Shown in pieces: positions 41,582-50,789 of a stretch of DNA of 56,007 nucleotides. The notes beneath the pieces are model-generated. The model was given only the letters and a program-made list of their open reading frames with translations. It was not told the DNA's origin and ran no database searches. Within the stretch, counting starts at the first letter, position 1. Each line of letters starts with the position of its first letter. Source of the stretch: Polyangiaceae bacterium (GTDB lineage Bacteria > Myxococcota_A > Polyangia > Polyangiales > Polyangiaceae); assembly GCA_025453595.1 (NCBI GenBank), contig JALOQB010000001.1, positions 1-56,007 of the forward strand, read 5' to 3'. The translations under genes and the position numbers were made by a program.

Positions 41582-42478
41582 TCACCGCGCGTCCTTGCAG
41601 CACCGGTACCCCGTCTGCGTGTCGTGGTAGTACTCGTCGTGCCCCCCCGTCGTCGGACGGCACCGGTTTCGACCCGCCAGCCACCACCCCCCCTTCAACC
41701 CGGATCGCATGGGTGGATAACCTTTATCAAGGATGATCCATTCATCCACGTTGCCCACCATGTTCTGGGCCCCGAAGGGGCTGGTGCACTGCGGGTGGTC
41801 GCTGGCCCGGTGCCGGTTGTCCTTCATCTTGTTCTTCACCACCAGATCGGTCCGGTCGTGGTTGCATCGCTTCGCGTCCCGCTCGAACCCGTAGGGGTAG
41901 GGGCGCATCTCCTCGCCCTCGCAGGCGAAGGTCCACTCGGGCTCGTAGCAGAGCCGCTTGCCCTGGGCCTCGCACTGCTCCCTGGCGACGGTCCATGAAA
42001 TATCGTTGATCGGCAGGTCATCTGGCGCCCTGGCGGCCTCGAGCCGGTCGATGCAGAACCGCAAGAACCGCCGCTCGCCCAGGCACTTCGAGGGGGCAAA
42101 GCGGGCGCACCGCTTGCGAGCCTGCAGCGGGAGCTCCGTGTCCATCCACTCCAGGCACTCCTGGTGGGTGGTCAGGCAATACTCCCCCTGGACCAGCGCC
42201 ATGCCCCCCGGGCAAGGCTCGGGGGTGGGCTCCGGTATCTCGTGGGACGAGGGGGCCGGCATCTCCTCCGGCTCCGGCGGCACCACCGGGGAGCAGAGCG
42301 CCCCCGGGGTCGACGACAGCGCGCAGGTCGGCACCGGCGGCGGCACCACCGGCGCCGCGGCGCTCACCACCGGCGCCGGCTCCTGGCGGATCGGCTCCGG
42401 ATCCAGCCGTGGATCCTTGCACCCCAGGCCCAGCACCAGCAGCCCCACGCCAACGCACCCGCGCATGGCGTGGCGCAT
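41582..42478 (-). CDS. FGE/SUMF1-domain lipoprotein
   Basis: 298 residues. Lipobox LVLGLGC, Pro/Val-rich linker (about 25-90), then a formylglycine-generating-enzyme-like fold: PCPGGMALVQGEYCLT..., PINDISWTVAREQCEAQGKRLCYEPEWTFACEG, FGAQNMVGNVDEWI, GGWWLAGRNRCRP and GYRCC. Many bacterial proteins of this fold are binding or regulatory modules rather than true formylglycine enzymes. The start is 42478; MRGC at 42466 is an alternative. It is the last gene of a three-gene surface operon, 63 bases after the HEAT gene. Confidence 0.85.
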   Translation of the reverse strand: MRHAMRGCVGVGLLVLGLGCKDPRLDPEPIRQEPAPVVSAAAPVVPPPVPTCALSSTPGALCSPVVPPEPEEMPAPSSHEIPEPTPEPCPGGMALVQGEYCLTTHQECLEWMDTELPLQARKRCARFAPSKCLGERRFLRFCIDRLEAARAPDDLPINDISWTVAREQCEAQGKRLCYEPEWTFACEGEEMRPYPYGFERDAKRCNHDRTDLVVKNKMKDNRHRASDHPQCTSPFGAQNMVGNVDEWIILDKGYPPMRSGLKGGWWLAGRNRCRPTTGGHDEYYHDTQTGYRCCKDAR

Positions 42479-42541
42479 AGCGCACTTTGCCCCGCGAGTA
42501 GAGCCACCGCTGCGGCGCCTGCAGCCGCGCAGCCCCACGGT

Positions 42542-44563
42542 TCAGGGCGCCACGACGTGGGAGGCCGCCGCCGGGAGCCCCGGCACCAGCAGCGCCCCGT
42601 CGCCGTCGGTCACCACCGGCACCACCAGCCCATCGGGACGCTCCCAGCGCAGCGCCGTCGCCCCCGCGGCCCCGTCGACCTGGATCCACGCCACCAGATC
42701 GCCCCCCGTGCGCTCCGGCGCCGGGAGCCCCCGCAGCGCCTGCCGCGCCAGCGCCCGCGTCCCCCGGTCCGGATCCAGCGCCGCGGCCAGGCGCAGCACG
42801 CGCTCCCGCTGCGGCTCCCTCCGCCAGGAGAGCGCCCGCACGATCGCCCGCCGCACCCCCGCCTCGGTCTCGAAGGTGTAGGCGTCCACCAGCCGCCCCG
42901 CCGCATCGGGCCGCGGCGAGCGACCGAGGCCCAGCGCCACGTGGGACCGCAGCGCCGGAGCGCCGGACCCCAGCAGCCGGCCCAGCCGCCCCAGCGTCTC
43001 CTCGTCGTCCCGCACCGCCAGCGCCCGCGCCGCCAGCGGCGCGCTGGCCCCTCCCTCCTCCACCCAGGACTCCAGCACCCGGGTCGGTACCTTGCCGCCG
43101 TCGTGCCTCGCCAGCAGCCCCGACACCAGCGCCTCCCGGCGACCTCGCTCCGCCCCTGGATCGCTCTCCAGCACCCGCAGCAGGGACTCCAGGCCCTCCG
43201 CCCCTCGCGCCAGCGCCCCCCGCGCCGCCGACCCCACCACGTCGGCCCCCTGCAGCTCCTTCTCCTCCACGGAGCGCTTGCCCAGCGCCACCCACGAAAA
43301 CGCCGCCGCCCCTCGCTCCGCGGCGCTCCCCTTCCAGGCCGCTTCCACCGCGTCCCACAGCCCCGACGGCCGCTCCCTCAGCACCAGCGCCCGGATCGTC
43401 GAGGCCCGCACCGCCACCGCCCGCAAGGCACCCTCCCGCAGCGCTTTCTCCAGCGCCCTCCGCGCCCCTTCCCCTGGCGCCAGCGCCAGCGCCAGCCCCG
43501 CCTCGTGACCCCCTGCGCCCCCCAGCATCGACGCCAGCGCCCCCGCCGCCGCGTCCCCTCCGCAGCGCCCCAGCGCCTCGATCGCCTGCGACCGTTGCTC
43601 CCCCGCCAGACCCCCGCGCAGCAGCGCCACCAGCGGCTCCACCAGCTCGGGCCCAGGCCCCTCCAGCGCCAGCGTGAGCCCCTCCTTCACCAGCCCCGGC
43701 TCCTTCAGCAAGGCCGCCAGCGCCCCCCGCCCCTCCACCGGAGAGGACCTCAGCAACGCACGGATCGCCGCGACCCGGGGCAGCACCTCGGTCTCCTTCA
43801 CCCACTGCCGCGCCACCAGCGGCGCCTCCCCGTCCCCCAGCTCTGCCAGCGCCACCAGGCTCGCCGCCCGCACCTCCGGATCCCCCCCACGCAACGCCTG
43901 CCGCAGCTGAGGGATGGCGCGCAGCTCGCCAAGGTCAATAATGACCCTTACCAGCTCGACGGAAGCAGGAGCCTTGTTGCCCAGGAGAGAATCGAGGCGC
44001 TCCGGGGGGTGAGCCTGGAGAGCGAGGGCCGCGGAGGAGGCGGCGACGCCCCCCTGACGGAGGAGGCCAGCGAGGGCATCGGTCCCGCGGGGGCCGCCGT
44101 GGTGACCGAGGACCATGGCGGCGGTATCGCGGAGCAAGGCGGCCAGGTCGGAGGTCGCACCGGGAGGGAGGGCAGCGCCGTCGACGAGGGCACGGACGAC
44201 GACCTGGCGCGCCGCATCCTGGGCGAGGTGGGGGCCGAGGGCGCGGATCGCTTCGAGGCGAGCGCGGAGGTCGCGGCTGGCGAGGGAGCCCGGCTCCTGG
44301 GAGCGAAGGAGCAGGTCGAGGGCACCAGGGGAAGGGTCCGCGGCGATGCGCTGGACGCCACGCAGCCGCTCATCCGGGTCGGTCGAGGAGAGCAACCGCT
44401 CCTGGACCCGGAGGCCGAAGAGGCGACCGAGATCGCCGTCGGGAGGCGCCACGGAGGGGGGCGGAGGCGGGGGCGCCAGGGGAGGACGACCGGGCTGGGC
44501 GAGGGCGGCCCCGGAGCAGAGGGAGGCGGCGAGGAGGCCTTGAATCCAGGGCGTCCGGCTCAC
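42542..44563 (-). CDS. Secreted HEAT-repeat protein
   Basis: 673 residues, GTG start. Signal peptide (GLLAASLCSGAALA) and a Pro run, then about fifteen HEAT-like helical repeats from residue 45 to 620 (for example RAIPQLRQALRGGDPEVRAASLVALAELGD, LVEPLVALLRGGLAGEQRSQAIEALGRCGG, ETLGRLGRLLGSGAPALRSHVALGLGRS). It ends in a short beta segment (DLVAWIQVDGAAGATALRWERPDG). Probably an extracytoplasmic protein-binding scaffold. It overlaps the TSP3/OmpA gene by four bases (GTGA). Confidence 0.88.
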   Translation of the reverse strand: MSRTPWIQGLLAASLCSGAALAQPGRPPLAPPPPPPSVAPPDGDLGRLFGLRVQERLLSSTDPDERLRGVQRIAADPSPGALDLLLRSQEPGSLASRDLRARLEAIRALGPHLAQDAARQVVVRALVDGAALPPGATSDLAALLRDTAAMVLGHHGGPRGTDALAGLLRQGGVAASSAALALQAHPPERLDSLLGNKAPASVELVRVIIDLGELRAIPQLRQALRGGDPEVRAASLVALAELGDGEAPLVARQWVKETEVLPRVAAIRALLRSSPVEGRGALAALLKEPGLVKEGLTLALEGPGPELVEPLVALLRGGLAGEQRSQAIEALGRCGGDAAAGALASMLGGAGGHEAGLALALAPGEGARRALEKALREGALRAVAVRASTIRALVLRERPSGLWDAVEAAWKGSAAERGAAAFSWVALGKRSVEEKELQGADVVGSAARGALARGAEGLESLLRVLESDPGAERGRREALVSGLLARHDGGKVPTRVLESWVEEGGASAPLAARALAVRDDEETLGRLGRLLGSGAPALRSHVALGLGRSPRPDAAGRLVDAYTFETEAGVRRAIVRALSWRREPQRERVLRLAAALDPDRGTRALARQALRGLPAPERTGGDLVAWIQVDGAAGATALRWERPDGLVVPVVTDGDGALLVPGLPAAASHVVAP

Positions 44564-46467
44564 GGTGCCTTCTCCTGCGAGGGGATCAACGCCACGCCCT
44601 TGACCTCCGCGTCCGGGGGCATCTTGCCGCGGGTCCAGGGGCTCACGGCGAGCCGATCCGGGCGCCGGCTCCCCTGAGCGAGCAAGGTGACCAGGGCCTC
44701 GGAGCGCCTGCGCGCCAGGTCCTCACCGCCGTCCGCGGGGGCGGGGCGGACCGCGATCAGGAGGCGCAGCTCGGAGCCATGAACACGCTGGGCGAGGGCC
44801 CGGGCCACGGCGAGGGAGCGAGGATCCAGCTCGGTGCTGCCCTTCACGAAGCGCAGCGGCGCCGCGAGCTCGACCTGGGTCTTGCCCCGGCGCTCGACCA
44901 CGTCGACCAGGGGCTTGCGCTTGCCCTTCGGTTCGTCGGGGCAACCGTCGTCGTCCTCGAAGCCGTTGTAATTCTCGGCCTCGTCCGGGCACTTGTCGCT
45001 CTCGTTGGGGATGGCGTCGCCGTCTCGATCCGGCGAGGGGCAGCCGTTCTGCCCCGGCATCAGGGAGCGCTCGCCGGGCGCATCGGGGCACCTGTCCTCC
45101 CCGTCCAGGATGCCATCATCATCGTTGTCCGGATCGGGACAGCCGTCGTCGTCCTCGAAGCCATCCTTGTCCTCGGGCTGGTCCGGGCACTGGTCGTCGT
45201 CGCCCTCGACCCCGTCGGCATCCGGATCGACGATGGGGCAGCCATTTTTCCCTGCAACCGAGGAGGCTGGGCCCGCGTCGTTGGGGCAGTCGTCCTTCTC
45301 GTCCAGGATGCCATCGCGGTCGTTATCCGGGTCCGGGCAGCCATCCTCGTCCTGGAACTCGTCCGCGTCCTCGGGTTCGAGGGGGCACTTGTCGTCCGCG
45401 TCGAGCACCTCATCCTCGTCGTTGTCGGGCTCGGGGCAGCCGTCCCGGTCCTCGAAGCCGTCGAAATCTTCCGGGATGTTCTTGCACTCATCGACCTCGT
45501 CTTCGATCCCGTCCCGATCAAGATCGTGATCGCGCGGGGCCCAGTTCGCCCCGAAGATCACCCGCAGCGGCGACGCCCCGGCCCCCTGCGAAACCCCCGT
45601 CTCCAGGCCCCCGGTGAGCTGCAGGTCGCGGATCTGATAGCGCGCCGAGCCCGCCAGGAACGCGGGGGACTGGGGCGCGCTGGTGAACGGAGCGTCGGGC
45701 CCCGCCGGCAGCGCGCCGTGGGCCTCCACCCCGACCCGCCAGCGCCCGCTCTTGTCCAGATGCAGCATCTGGGGCTTGATCCAGAGGCCAAACCCCCAGG
45801 GGATCTCGTCGCCCCAGACCTTGCCCCCGAAGGAGCGCTGCTCCGTCCGCAGCTTGAAGCCCGCGGTCGCCTGGAGCGAGGCCGCCAGCACCCGCATCTC
45901 GACCAGCGCCCGGACCTCCGAGGTCAGCGCCCCTTCGCCCAGGGTCGACGAGCGGCTCCCCGTGGGCACCCCCAGGCGACCCACCAGCGCCAGCCCCAGC
46001 CCCCCGATCTCCTCGTCCACGGGCCTCAGCGTCGCCTTCCCCGCCAGCACCGCGTCCCCCAGCGCCTGCCCCGGGATCTTCGACCCCTGCAGCACCTGCT
46101 CCGTCTCCGCCGTGCGCTCCCCGCTCTGGTGCACCACCACCGGCAGCACCACCCCCAGCTCGAACCGCTTCCCCAGGCCCACCGCCCCCGCCAGATCCAT
46201 CGCCGTCTGCTGGCCCACCAGCGAGGCCGCGATCGACCCCTCCCGCCTCACCACCAGCGGCCGGTACGCCCAGGACGCCCACCCCGCCACGTTGAACCGG
46301 AGGTGACCCGGCGCGTTCACTGACTCCAGGTAAAGCATCCCCTTGGGGCCTGGCGGCGGCGTGAACCCCCGCAGGTTGATCGAGGGCAGCGGTTCCCCCC
46401 GCGCACCCCCCGCAAAGGTCAGCGCCGCGAGGAACAGCAACCAGCTTGAACGTTTGGTTCGCACCAT
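44560..46467 (-). CDS. Outer-membrane protein with TSP3 repeats and degenerate OmpA-like end
   Basis: 635 residues. Signal peptide (WLLFLAALTFAGGARG), a beta-barrel-like part (about 25-305: alternating strands such as ELGVVLPVVVHQSGE, RVGVEAHGALPAG), then thrombospondin type-3 calcium repeats (about 310-510: DHDLDRDGIEDEVDECKN, DNDEDEVLDADDKCP, DNDRDGILDEKDDCP, DNDDDGILDGEDRCP). The last about 110 residues resemble an OmpA C-domain (LRFVKGSTELDPRSLAVARALAQ, LARRRSEALVTLL), but the peptidoglycan-binding Asp/Arg pattern is poor. Leads a three-gene operon with HEAT and FGE-like proteins. Confidence 0.9.
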   Translation of the reverse strand: MVRTKRSSWLLFLAALTFAGGARGEPLPSINLRGFTPPPGPKGMLYLESVNAPGHLRFNVAGWASWAYRPLVVRREGSIAASLVGQQTAMDLAGAVGLGKRFELGVVLPVVVHQSGERTAETEQVLQGSKIPGQALGDAVLAGKATLRPVDEEIGGLGLALVGRLGVPTGSRSSTLGEGALTSEVRALVEMRVLAASLQATAGFKLRTEQRSFGGKVWGDEIPWGFGLWIKPQMLHLDKSGRWRVGVEAHGALPAGPDAPFTSAPQSPAFLAGSARYQIRDLQLTGGLETGVSQGAGASPLRVIFGANWAPRDHDLDRDGIEDEVDECKNIPEDFDGFEDRDGCPEPDNDEDEVLDADDKCPLEPEDADEFQDEDGCPDPDNDRDGILDEKDDCPNDAGPASSVAGKNGCPIVDPDADGVEGDDDQCPDQPEDKDGFEDDDGCPDPDNDDDGILDGEDRCPDAPGERSLMPGQNGCPSPDRDGDAIPNESDKCPDEAENYNGFEDDDGCPDEPKGKRKPLVDVVERRGKTQVELAAPLRFVKGSTELDPRSLAVARALAQRVHGSELRLLIAVRPAPADGGEDLARRRSEALVTLLAQGSRRPDRLAVSPWTRGKMPPDAEVKGVALIPSQEKAP

Positions 46468-46561
46468 GAGCCGCGGCAGCTTACGATGTCCTGGCCCTCA
46501 CGCGCTCCCGAAGCCACAAGGACGCGTGGCACGCCGTGAAAACTCGTGTTACCGTCCGCGG

Positions 46562-47242
46562 GTGAATTCGCTCCTGCTCAGCACCTGCGCCCTCGGGATG
46601 GGTCTGGGGCTGCGCCACGCGTTCGACTCGGACCACGTGGCCGCCATCACGACCCTGGTGACCGGCGGCTGCAGCCCCCGCCAGGCCGCCGCCGTCGGGG
46701 CCTCCTGGGGGCTCGGGCATGCGATGGCGGTCGTGGTCTTCGGCGCCGCGCTTCTGCTGGCCGGCGTACAGGTCCCCGCCTCGATGGCGGCGCTGTTTGA
46801 TCTCCTGGTGGTGGGGCTGATGATCGCCCTCGGCGTGAAGGCCCTGCGCAAGGCCCCGGCCCACGCCCACGCCCCTCGCCGCTGGACGCTCCGGGCCATC
46901 GGGGTCGGCCTGATCCACGGGGTCTCCGGCACCGCCGCGGTGGCGCTGCTGGCCCTCACCCGGGCCCCTTCCCAGGCCCACGGGTTCGGCTTTCTCCTCA
47001 TCTTCTCCATCGCCGCGACCCTGAGCATGACCACCATCTCCTTCCTCCTGGCCCTCCCCCTCGCCGCCGCCTCCCGGCGCTCCGGCAAGCTCGCGCGCAG
47101 CGCCCAGGTCCTCGCGGGTCTCTTCTCCCTCGCCGTCGCCGCCCTCGTCCTCGTCGAGACCCTCCGCGGCGACGGATTAACCGCATCGACCCCTCGCCGC
47201 CGTCGCGTATCCTGGCTCATCGTGGGGGTTCTCCCCCGCTAG
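46562..47242 (+). CDS. NiCoT/UreH-like nickel-cobalt permease
   Basis: 226 residues from a GTG start. The NiCoT signature HAFDSDHVAAI lies in the first span (GMGLGLRHAFDSDHVAAITTLV), with six hydrophobic segments in total. Other spans are AVGASWGLGHAMAVVVFGAALLLAGV and LIHGVSGTAAVALLALT, the latter with a second His motif. Length suits the compact UreH/HupE-like type. A GTG start is used because the next ATG falls inside the first span. The metal is inferred from the family. The gene lies 10 bases before the hydrolase lipoprotein gene. Confidence 0.82.
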   Translation: MNSLLLSTCALGMGLGLRHAFDSDHVAAITTLVTGGCSPRQAAAVGASWGLGHAMAVVVFGAALLLAGVQVPASMAALFDLLVVGLMIALGVKALRKAPAHAHAPRRWTLRAIGVGLIHGVSGTAAVALLALTRAPSQAHGFGFLLIFSIAATLSMTTISFLLALPLAAASRRSGKLARSAQVLAGLFSLAVAALVLVETLRGDGLTASTPRRRRVSWLIVGVLPR

Positions 47243-47251
47243 GAGCGCGCC

Positions 47252-49798
47252 ATGCATCGATCCATCCTCGGCCTCTGTCTCCTCGGCATCACAGCCCTCC
47301 CCCTGGCCTGCAACAGCAACACCAGCGTGACCGACGACGGCACCGGGCTGCCAGGCGGCGCGGGTGGGTCTTCCGGAACCGGTGGAACCTCCGGACAGGG
47401 GCCAGGCGGCGCCCCGGGGGCCAGCGCGGCGCTGGGCGACCCTTGCTCGACCGCGGCAAGCTGCCGCCCCGGGCTGGTCTGCGGAGGCCAGGGAACCTGC
47501 GAGTTTGGCCGCTCCACGGCTCCCGGCGCTCCCTGCACGGCGAGCGGCGAGTGCCAGCCCGGCGCGTTCTGCGGCCCTTCCCGGGTCTGCACGCCCGCCG
47601 AAGGGAGCGCCAAGGAGGGTGAGCCCTGCGAGAGCGACGGGAGCTGCGCCGACGGCCTGCGCTGCGCCATCCTCGGGTTCGCCGCCGCCTGCCAGCCGGA
47701 GGGCCCGGGGGATCTGGGCAAGAGCTGCGTGCAGAACGGCGACTGCGTGGCGGGTCTCGGGTGCTTCGGCGGCGTCTGCGGCCAGGCTCCGCCGGGGCTC
47801 CCCCCGCTCGGCGGTGCGCCCACCAAGAGCGAGACCTGCGCGCCCGAGGAGGGCCCACCCCGGGCCCTCTTCGAGATCCCCCGGGGCGAGAGCACGGGGG
47901 ATTTTTATCGCCTCCCCTTCCCGAGCGACGCCCGCACCAAGGACAAGAGACCGGACCTCGCAGGGCACGCGACGCCGGGCCCCGGCATCGTGGGCTTCGA
48001 TGCCCTCCAGCGCTACGTCGAGGAGCTGCAGAAACGCGAGCATTTCGGCGCGTTTGCCCCGGTATTTTTGCGCTTCAACACGGTGGTCGACATCGACTCG
48101 CTGCGCAAGGAGAACGTGGTCCAGTACATCGACATCACCCCGGGCGCCCCGGAGCGCGGGCAGAGCCTCGGCTTCAGCTGGCTCCAGGCAGGCAGCCGGG
48201 GCACGTACATCTGCGAGAACTGGATGGGCATCCGGGCAGCCCCCTTCTCCGTGCCGCTCCCGGGGCACACCTACGCGGTGCTGATCAACAAGGGGCCCCT
48301 CTCGGGCAACGAGGATCCGGCCAAGCGCCTCCCCATCGAACCCAGCCCGGACTTCACCGCCATGCTCCAGGGCCAGGCCCCCGCGGACCCGGCCCTCGCC
48401 GCGGCGCATGCCACCTTCGCCCCCCTGCGCTCCTACCTCCAGGAGAGCTCGATCGACCCGGACACGCTGCTCATCGCCACGGTGTACACCGTCGGCGCCA
48501 TCGATCAGCCCGCGGAGAAGATCATCGCCGCGGCCTCCGCCTCCGTGCCGACCGCATCGAGCTGGGTACGCTGCGGCGACGCTCCCTCCCCCTGCCCCGA
48601 CGCCACCGGCCCCCGGGCCTGCGGCGAGCCATCCCCTGATTTTGACGAGCTCCACGCGCTCATCTCGCTACCGATCTTCCAGCAAGGGACCGCCCCCTAC
48701 CTCACCCCTGAAGATGGCGGCGGCATCCCCACCGCAGGCGCCGTGACCCCGACCCGCACCGAGCAGGTCTGCCTGTCCCTCACCGTGCCCAGGGCAGCCA
48801 TGACGGGCAAGGGGTGGCCCCTCCTGGTCTACGCCCACGGCACCGGAGGCCACTTCCGCAGCCATATCACCGAGGGGGTCGCCGCCAGCCTCGCCAGGGC
48901 CAGCAGCACCGACGGGCCCTCGCCCATCGCGGTCCTCGGCATCGATCAGGTGCAACACGGCCCCCGGCGCAACGGCTCCACCCAGGGCCCGGACACCCTC
49001 TTCTACAACTTCGCCAACCCCGCCGCCGCCCTGGGAAACCCCCTGCAAGCGGCCGCCGATCAGGCAGCCCTCGGCGCCTTCGCGGCCAGCCTCCAGCTGC
49101 CCCCCGACATCTCGCCCACCCAGACCGAGATCCTCTTTGACACCTCGACGATCCTGTTCTGGGGTCACTCCCAGGGAGCCACCGCCGGAGGTATAGCAGT
49201 TCCCTATTCTCCCCGCTTCCGGGCCGCGGTGTTCTCCGGCCAGGGTGCAGGGCTCGCCGACGCGCTGGTCAGCAAGACCAGGCCCCAGAACATCGCCGCC
49301 GCGCTCCCCTTCGCGCTCCAGGACCCGGAGGGCAACCTGCCCCCACGGCTCTACGCGGGCGCCTTCAACCCCGCGGTCGCGCTGCTCCAGGCGTACATCG
49401 ACCCGGCGGACCCGGTGAACCACGCGCGCAGGCTGCTCCGGGCGCCGAAGGAGGGCGTCGGGCCCCGGCACGTGTTTCAGGTCTACGGCCAGCAAGACTC
49501 CTTCAGCCCCCGGGATACCCAGCAGAACTTCGCCATGGCCGCGGGCCTCCGGCTCGTCGCGTCCGACCCCTCGGTGACGACCCCGGACTCGATCTGGGGC
49601 CAACCCACCGACCCCGCCCCCCTCTCGGGTAACTTCAACATCGCGGGAGCCCTCTTCACCGGCGCCCTCCGTCAGTACGCCCCGGGGCAGTACGACGGGC
49701 ACTTCGTGGCCTTCAACAACCCCACCGCCAGCGCCGACGTCGTGCGATTCCTGGCCGAGACCGCCCGGGGCAAGACGCCCCCTGTCGGCGCCCCCTGA
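47252..49798 (+). CDS. Cys-rich secreted lipoprotein with alpha/beta-hydrolase domain
   Basis: 848 residues. Lipobox ALPLAC, Gly/Ser/Thr linker, then four Cys-rich Dickkopf-like units at about residues 65-175 (GDPCSTAASCRPGLVCGGQGTCE, GAPCTASGECQPGAFCGPSRVC, ...GKSCVQNGDCVAGLGCFGGVC). The block FYRLPFPSDARTKDKRPDL parallels FPFPNDTW in the hydrolase at 17923. The nucleophile elbow is GHSQGA in ILFWGHSQGATAG, with Asp in YGQQDSF and His in YDGHFVAF as triad candidates. Exoenzyme role inferred. AGGAG precedes the ATG; the NiCoT gene is 9 bases upstream. Confidence 0.87.
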   Translation: MHRSILGLCLLGITALPLACNSNTSVTDDGTGLPGGAGGSSGTGGTSGQGPGGAPGASAALGDPCSTAASCRPGLVCGGQGTCEFGRSTAPGAPCTASGECQPGAFCGPSRVCTPAEGSAKEGEPCESDGSCADGLRCAILGFAAACQPEGPGDLGKSCVQNGDCVAGLGCFGGVCGQAPPGLPPLGGAPTKSETCAPEEGPPRALFEIPRGESTGDFYRLPFPSDARTKDKRPDLAGHATPGPGIVGFDALQRYVEELQKREHFGAFAPVFLRFNTVVDIDSLRKENVVQYIDITPGAPERGQSLGFSWLQAGSRGTYICENWMGIRAAPFSVPLPGHTYAVLINKGPLSGNEDPAKRLPIEPSPDFTAMLQGQAPADPALAAAHATFAPLRSYLQESSIDPDTLLIATVYTVGAIDQPAEKIIAAASASVPTASSWVRCGDAPSPCPDATGPRACGEPSPDFDELHALISLPIFQQGTAPYLTPEDGGGIPTAGAVTPTRTEQVCLSLTVPRAAMTGKGWPLLVYAHGTGGHFRSHITEGVAASLARASSTDGPSPIAVLGIDQVQHGPRRNGSTQGPDTLFYNFANPAAALGNPLQAAADQAALGAFAASLQLPPDISPTQTEILFDTSTILFWGHSQGATAGGIAVPYSPRFRAAVFSGQGAGLADALVSKTRPQNIAAALPFALQDPEGNLPPRLYAGAFNPAVALLQAYIDPADPVNHARRLLRAPKEGVGPRHVFQVYGQQDSFSPRDTQQNFAMAAGLRLVASDPSVTTPDSIWGQPTDPAPLSGNFNIAGALFTGALRQYAPGQYDGHFVAFNNPTASADVVRFLAETARGKTPPVGAP

Positions 49799-49801
49799 GC
49801 C

Positions 49802-50593
49802 TCAGCCCCCGCGCTCCAGCACCCACGCCGCGTCCTCCGGCGTCAACGCCCCTCGCGCCCTGCAGGAGCGCCGCAGCACCGGCAGCACCAGCGCCGGATC
49901 GCAGGCGCAGATCCCCGCCCCCCAGGCCGGGTTCGCCTCCACCACCGCCCAGCCTCGCCCCTCGATCAGCCCGACGTCGATCACCGCCGCCGGAGGGATG
50001 GAGGCCTCGTCGTCCGCCAGCAGGGCCTCCAGGAGCCCCCGCGCGGCCTCCTCTTCCCCGGGCAACGAGGGCCACGAGCCGTCCGGATGCCGCGCCAGCT
50101 GCCCGCCCCGCACGTAAGGGGAGAGGGTATGGATCTTCCGGTCTGCGACGAAGGATCGGTACTCGACCAGGAAGCGCACCGGCTCCGAGGCCAGCACCGG
50201 CGTCGAGCCCGGCAGGTGCGGCAGCGACCCCAGCTCGGCCCCCGAGGCGTAGACCCTGGCCGCAAAGCACTTGTCGTCCGCGGGCTTGAGGAACACCGGC
50301 CCCGGGAGACCCCGGGCCTCCTCCAGCATCAGGAACCGCAGCTCGCGGCGCAGGTAGCCCCCCGGCAGGCGCGGCAGCCAGTCCAGCGTCGGCTCCAGCA
50401 GCGCCACCCCCAGCGCCTCCGCCGCCAGGATCGCCAGCAACGGTTCGTCGTTGAAAACCGGCTCCTCCAGCCGGAGCCCCTCCGGCAGCCGCCAGCCGCT
50501 CAGCCGATGCACGTCCCACCCCGCGTCGATGGCAGCGCGCCACAGCAGGATCGACTCGGGTGTGTAGCGTGGAGAAAGAACCAGCGTCGGCAT
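49802..50593 (-). CDS. ATP-grasp-fold protein (DUF4343-like)
   Basis: 263 residues from the ATG at 50593. The middle shows ATP-grasp features: PVFLKPADDKCFAARVY (ATP lysine strand), VRFLVEYRSFVADRKIHTLSPYV, and the Mg-binding end AAVIDVGLIEGRGWAVVEANPAWGAGICACDP, with Glu and Asn in VEANPAW. Such proteins ligate or bind ATP; the substrate is unknown. Longer starts reach into the palindromic DNA of the neighbouring origin and look non-coding. It converges with the hydrolase (3-base gap) and points away from the origin region. Confidence 0.82.
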   Translation of the reverse strand: MPTLVLSPRYTPESILLWRAAIDAGWDVHRLSGWRLPEGLRLEEPVFNDEPLLAILAAEALGVALLEPTLDWLPRLPGGYLRRELRFLMLEEARGLPGPVFLKPADDKCFAARVYASGAELGSLPHLPGSTPVLASEPVRFLVEYRSFVADRKIHTLSPYVRGGQLARHPDGSWPSLPGEEEAARGLLEALLADDEASIPPAAVIDVGLIEGRGWAVVEANPAWGAGICACDPALVLPVLRRSCRARGALTPEDAAWVLERGG

Positions 50594-50634
50594 CGTCGCA
50601 CTCAAGACGAACACCCACCCGGGCCCCCGACAAG

Positions 50635-50681
50635 CATGGATGCATCCATGAAATGGATCCATGAAAGAAACATGGATCCAT
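50635..50681. repeat. Clustered ATGGAT-type palindromes at the left edge of the origin
   Basis: CATGGATGCATCCATG (50635-50650) is a perfect 16-base palindrome. ATGGATCCAT (50653-50662 and 50672-50681) is a perfect 10-base palindrome present twice, 19 bases apart. All three share the half-site ATGGAT. Confidence 0.9.
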
Positions 50682-50745
50682 TCATCCACGATGGACTCAA
50701 CCAGGAAGCATCCACCATCCGCGGGCCAGGAGCAGCGTCCAACCC

Positions 50746-50789
50746 TGGATCAACAATCCCCCAGGCTCCCATGGATCAACAATCCCCCA
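50746..50789 (+). repeat. Two 18-base direct repeats in the origin region
   Basis: TGGATCAACAATCCCCCA occurs at 50746-50763 and again at 50772-50789, a 26-base period. Identical in both copies. Confidence 0.92.

Noticed and set aside
45000-45540. Regular direct repeats resembling a CRISPR or satellite
   Set aside because: They encode TSP3 calcium-binding repeats (DxDxDG) in frame; the periodicity is protein-level.
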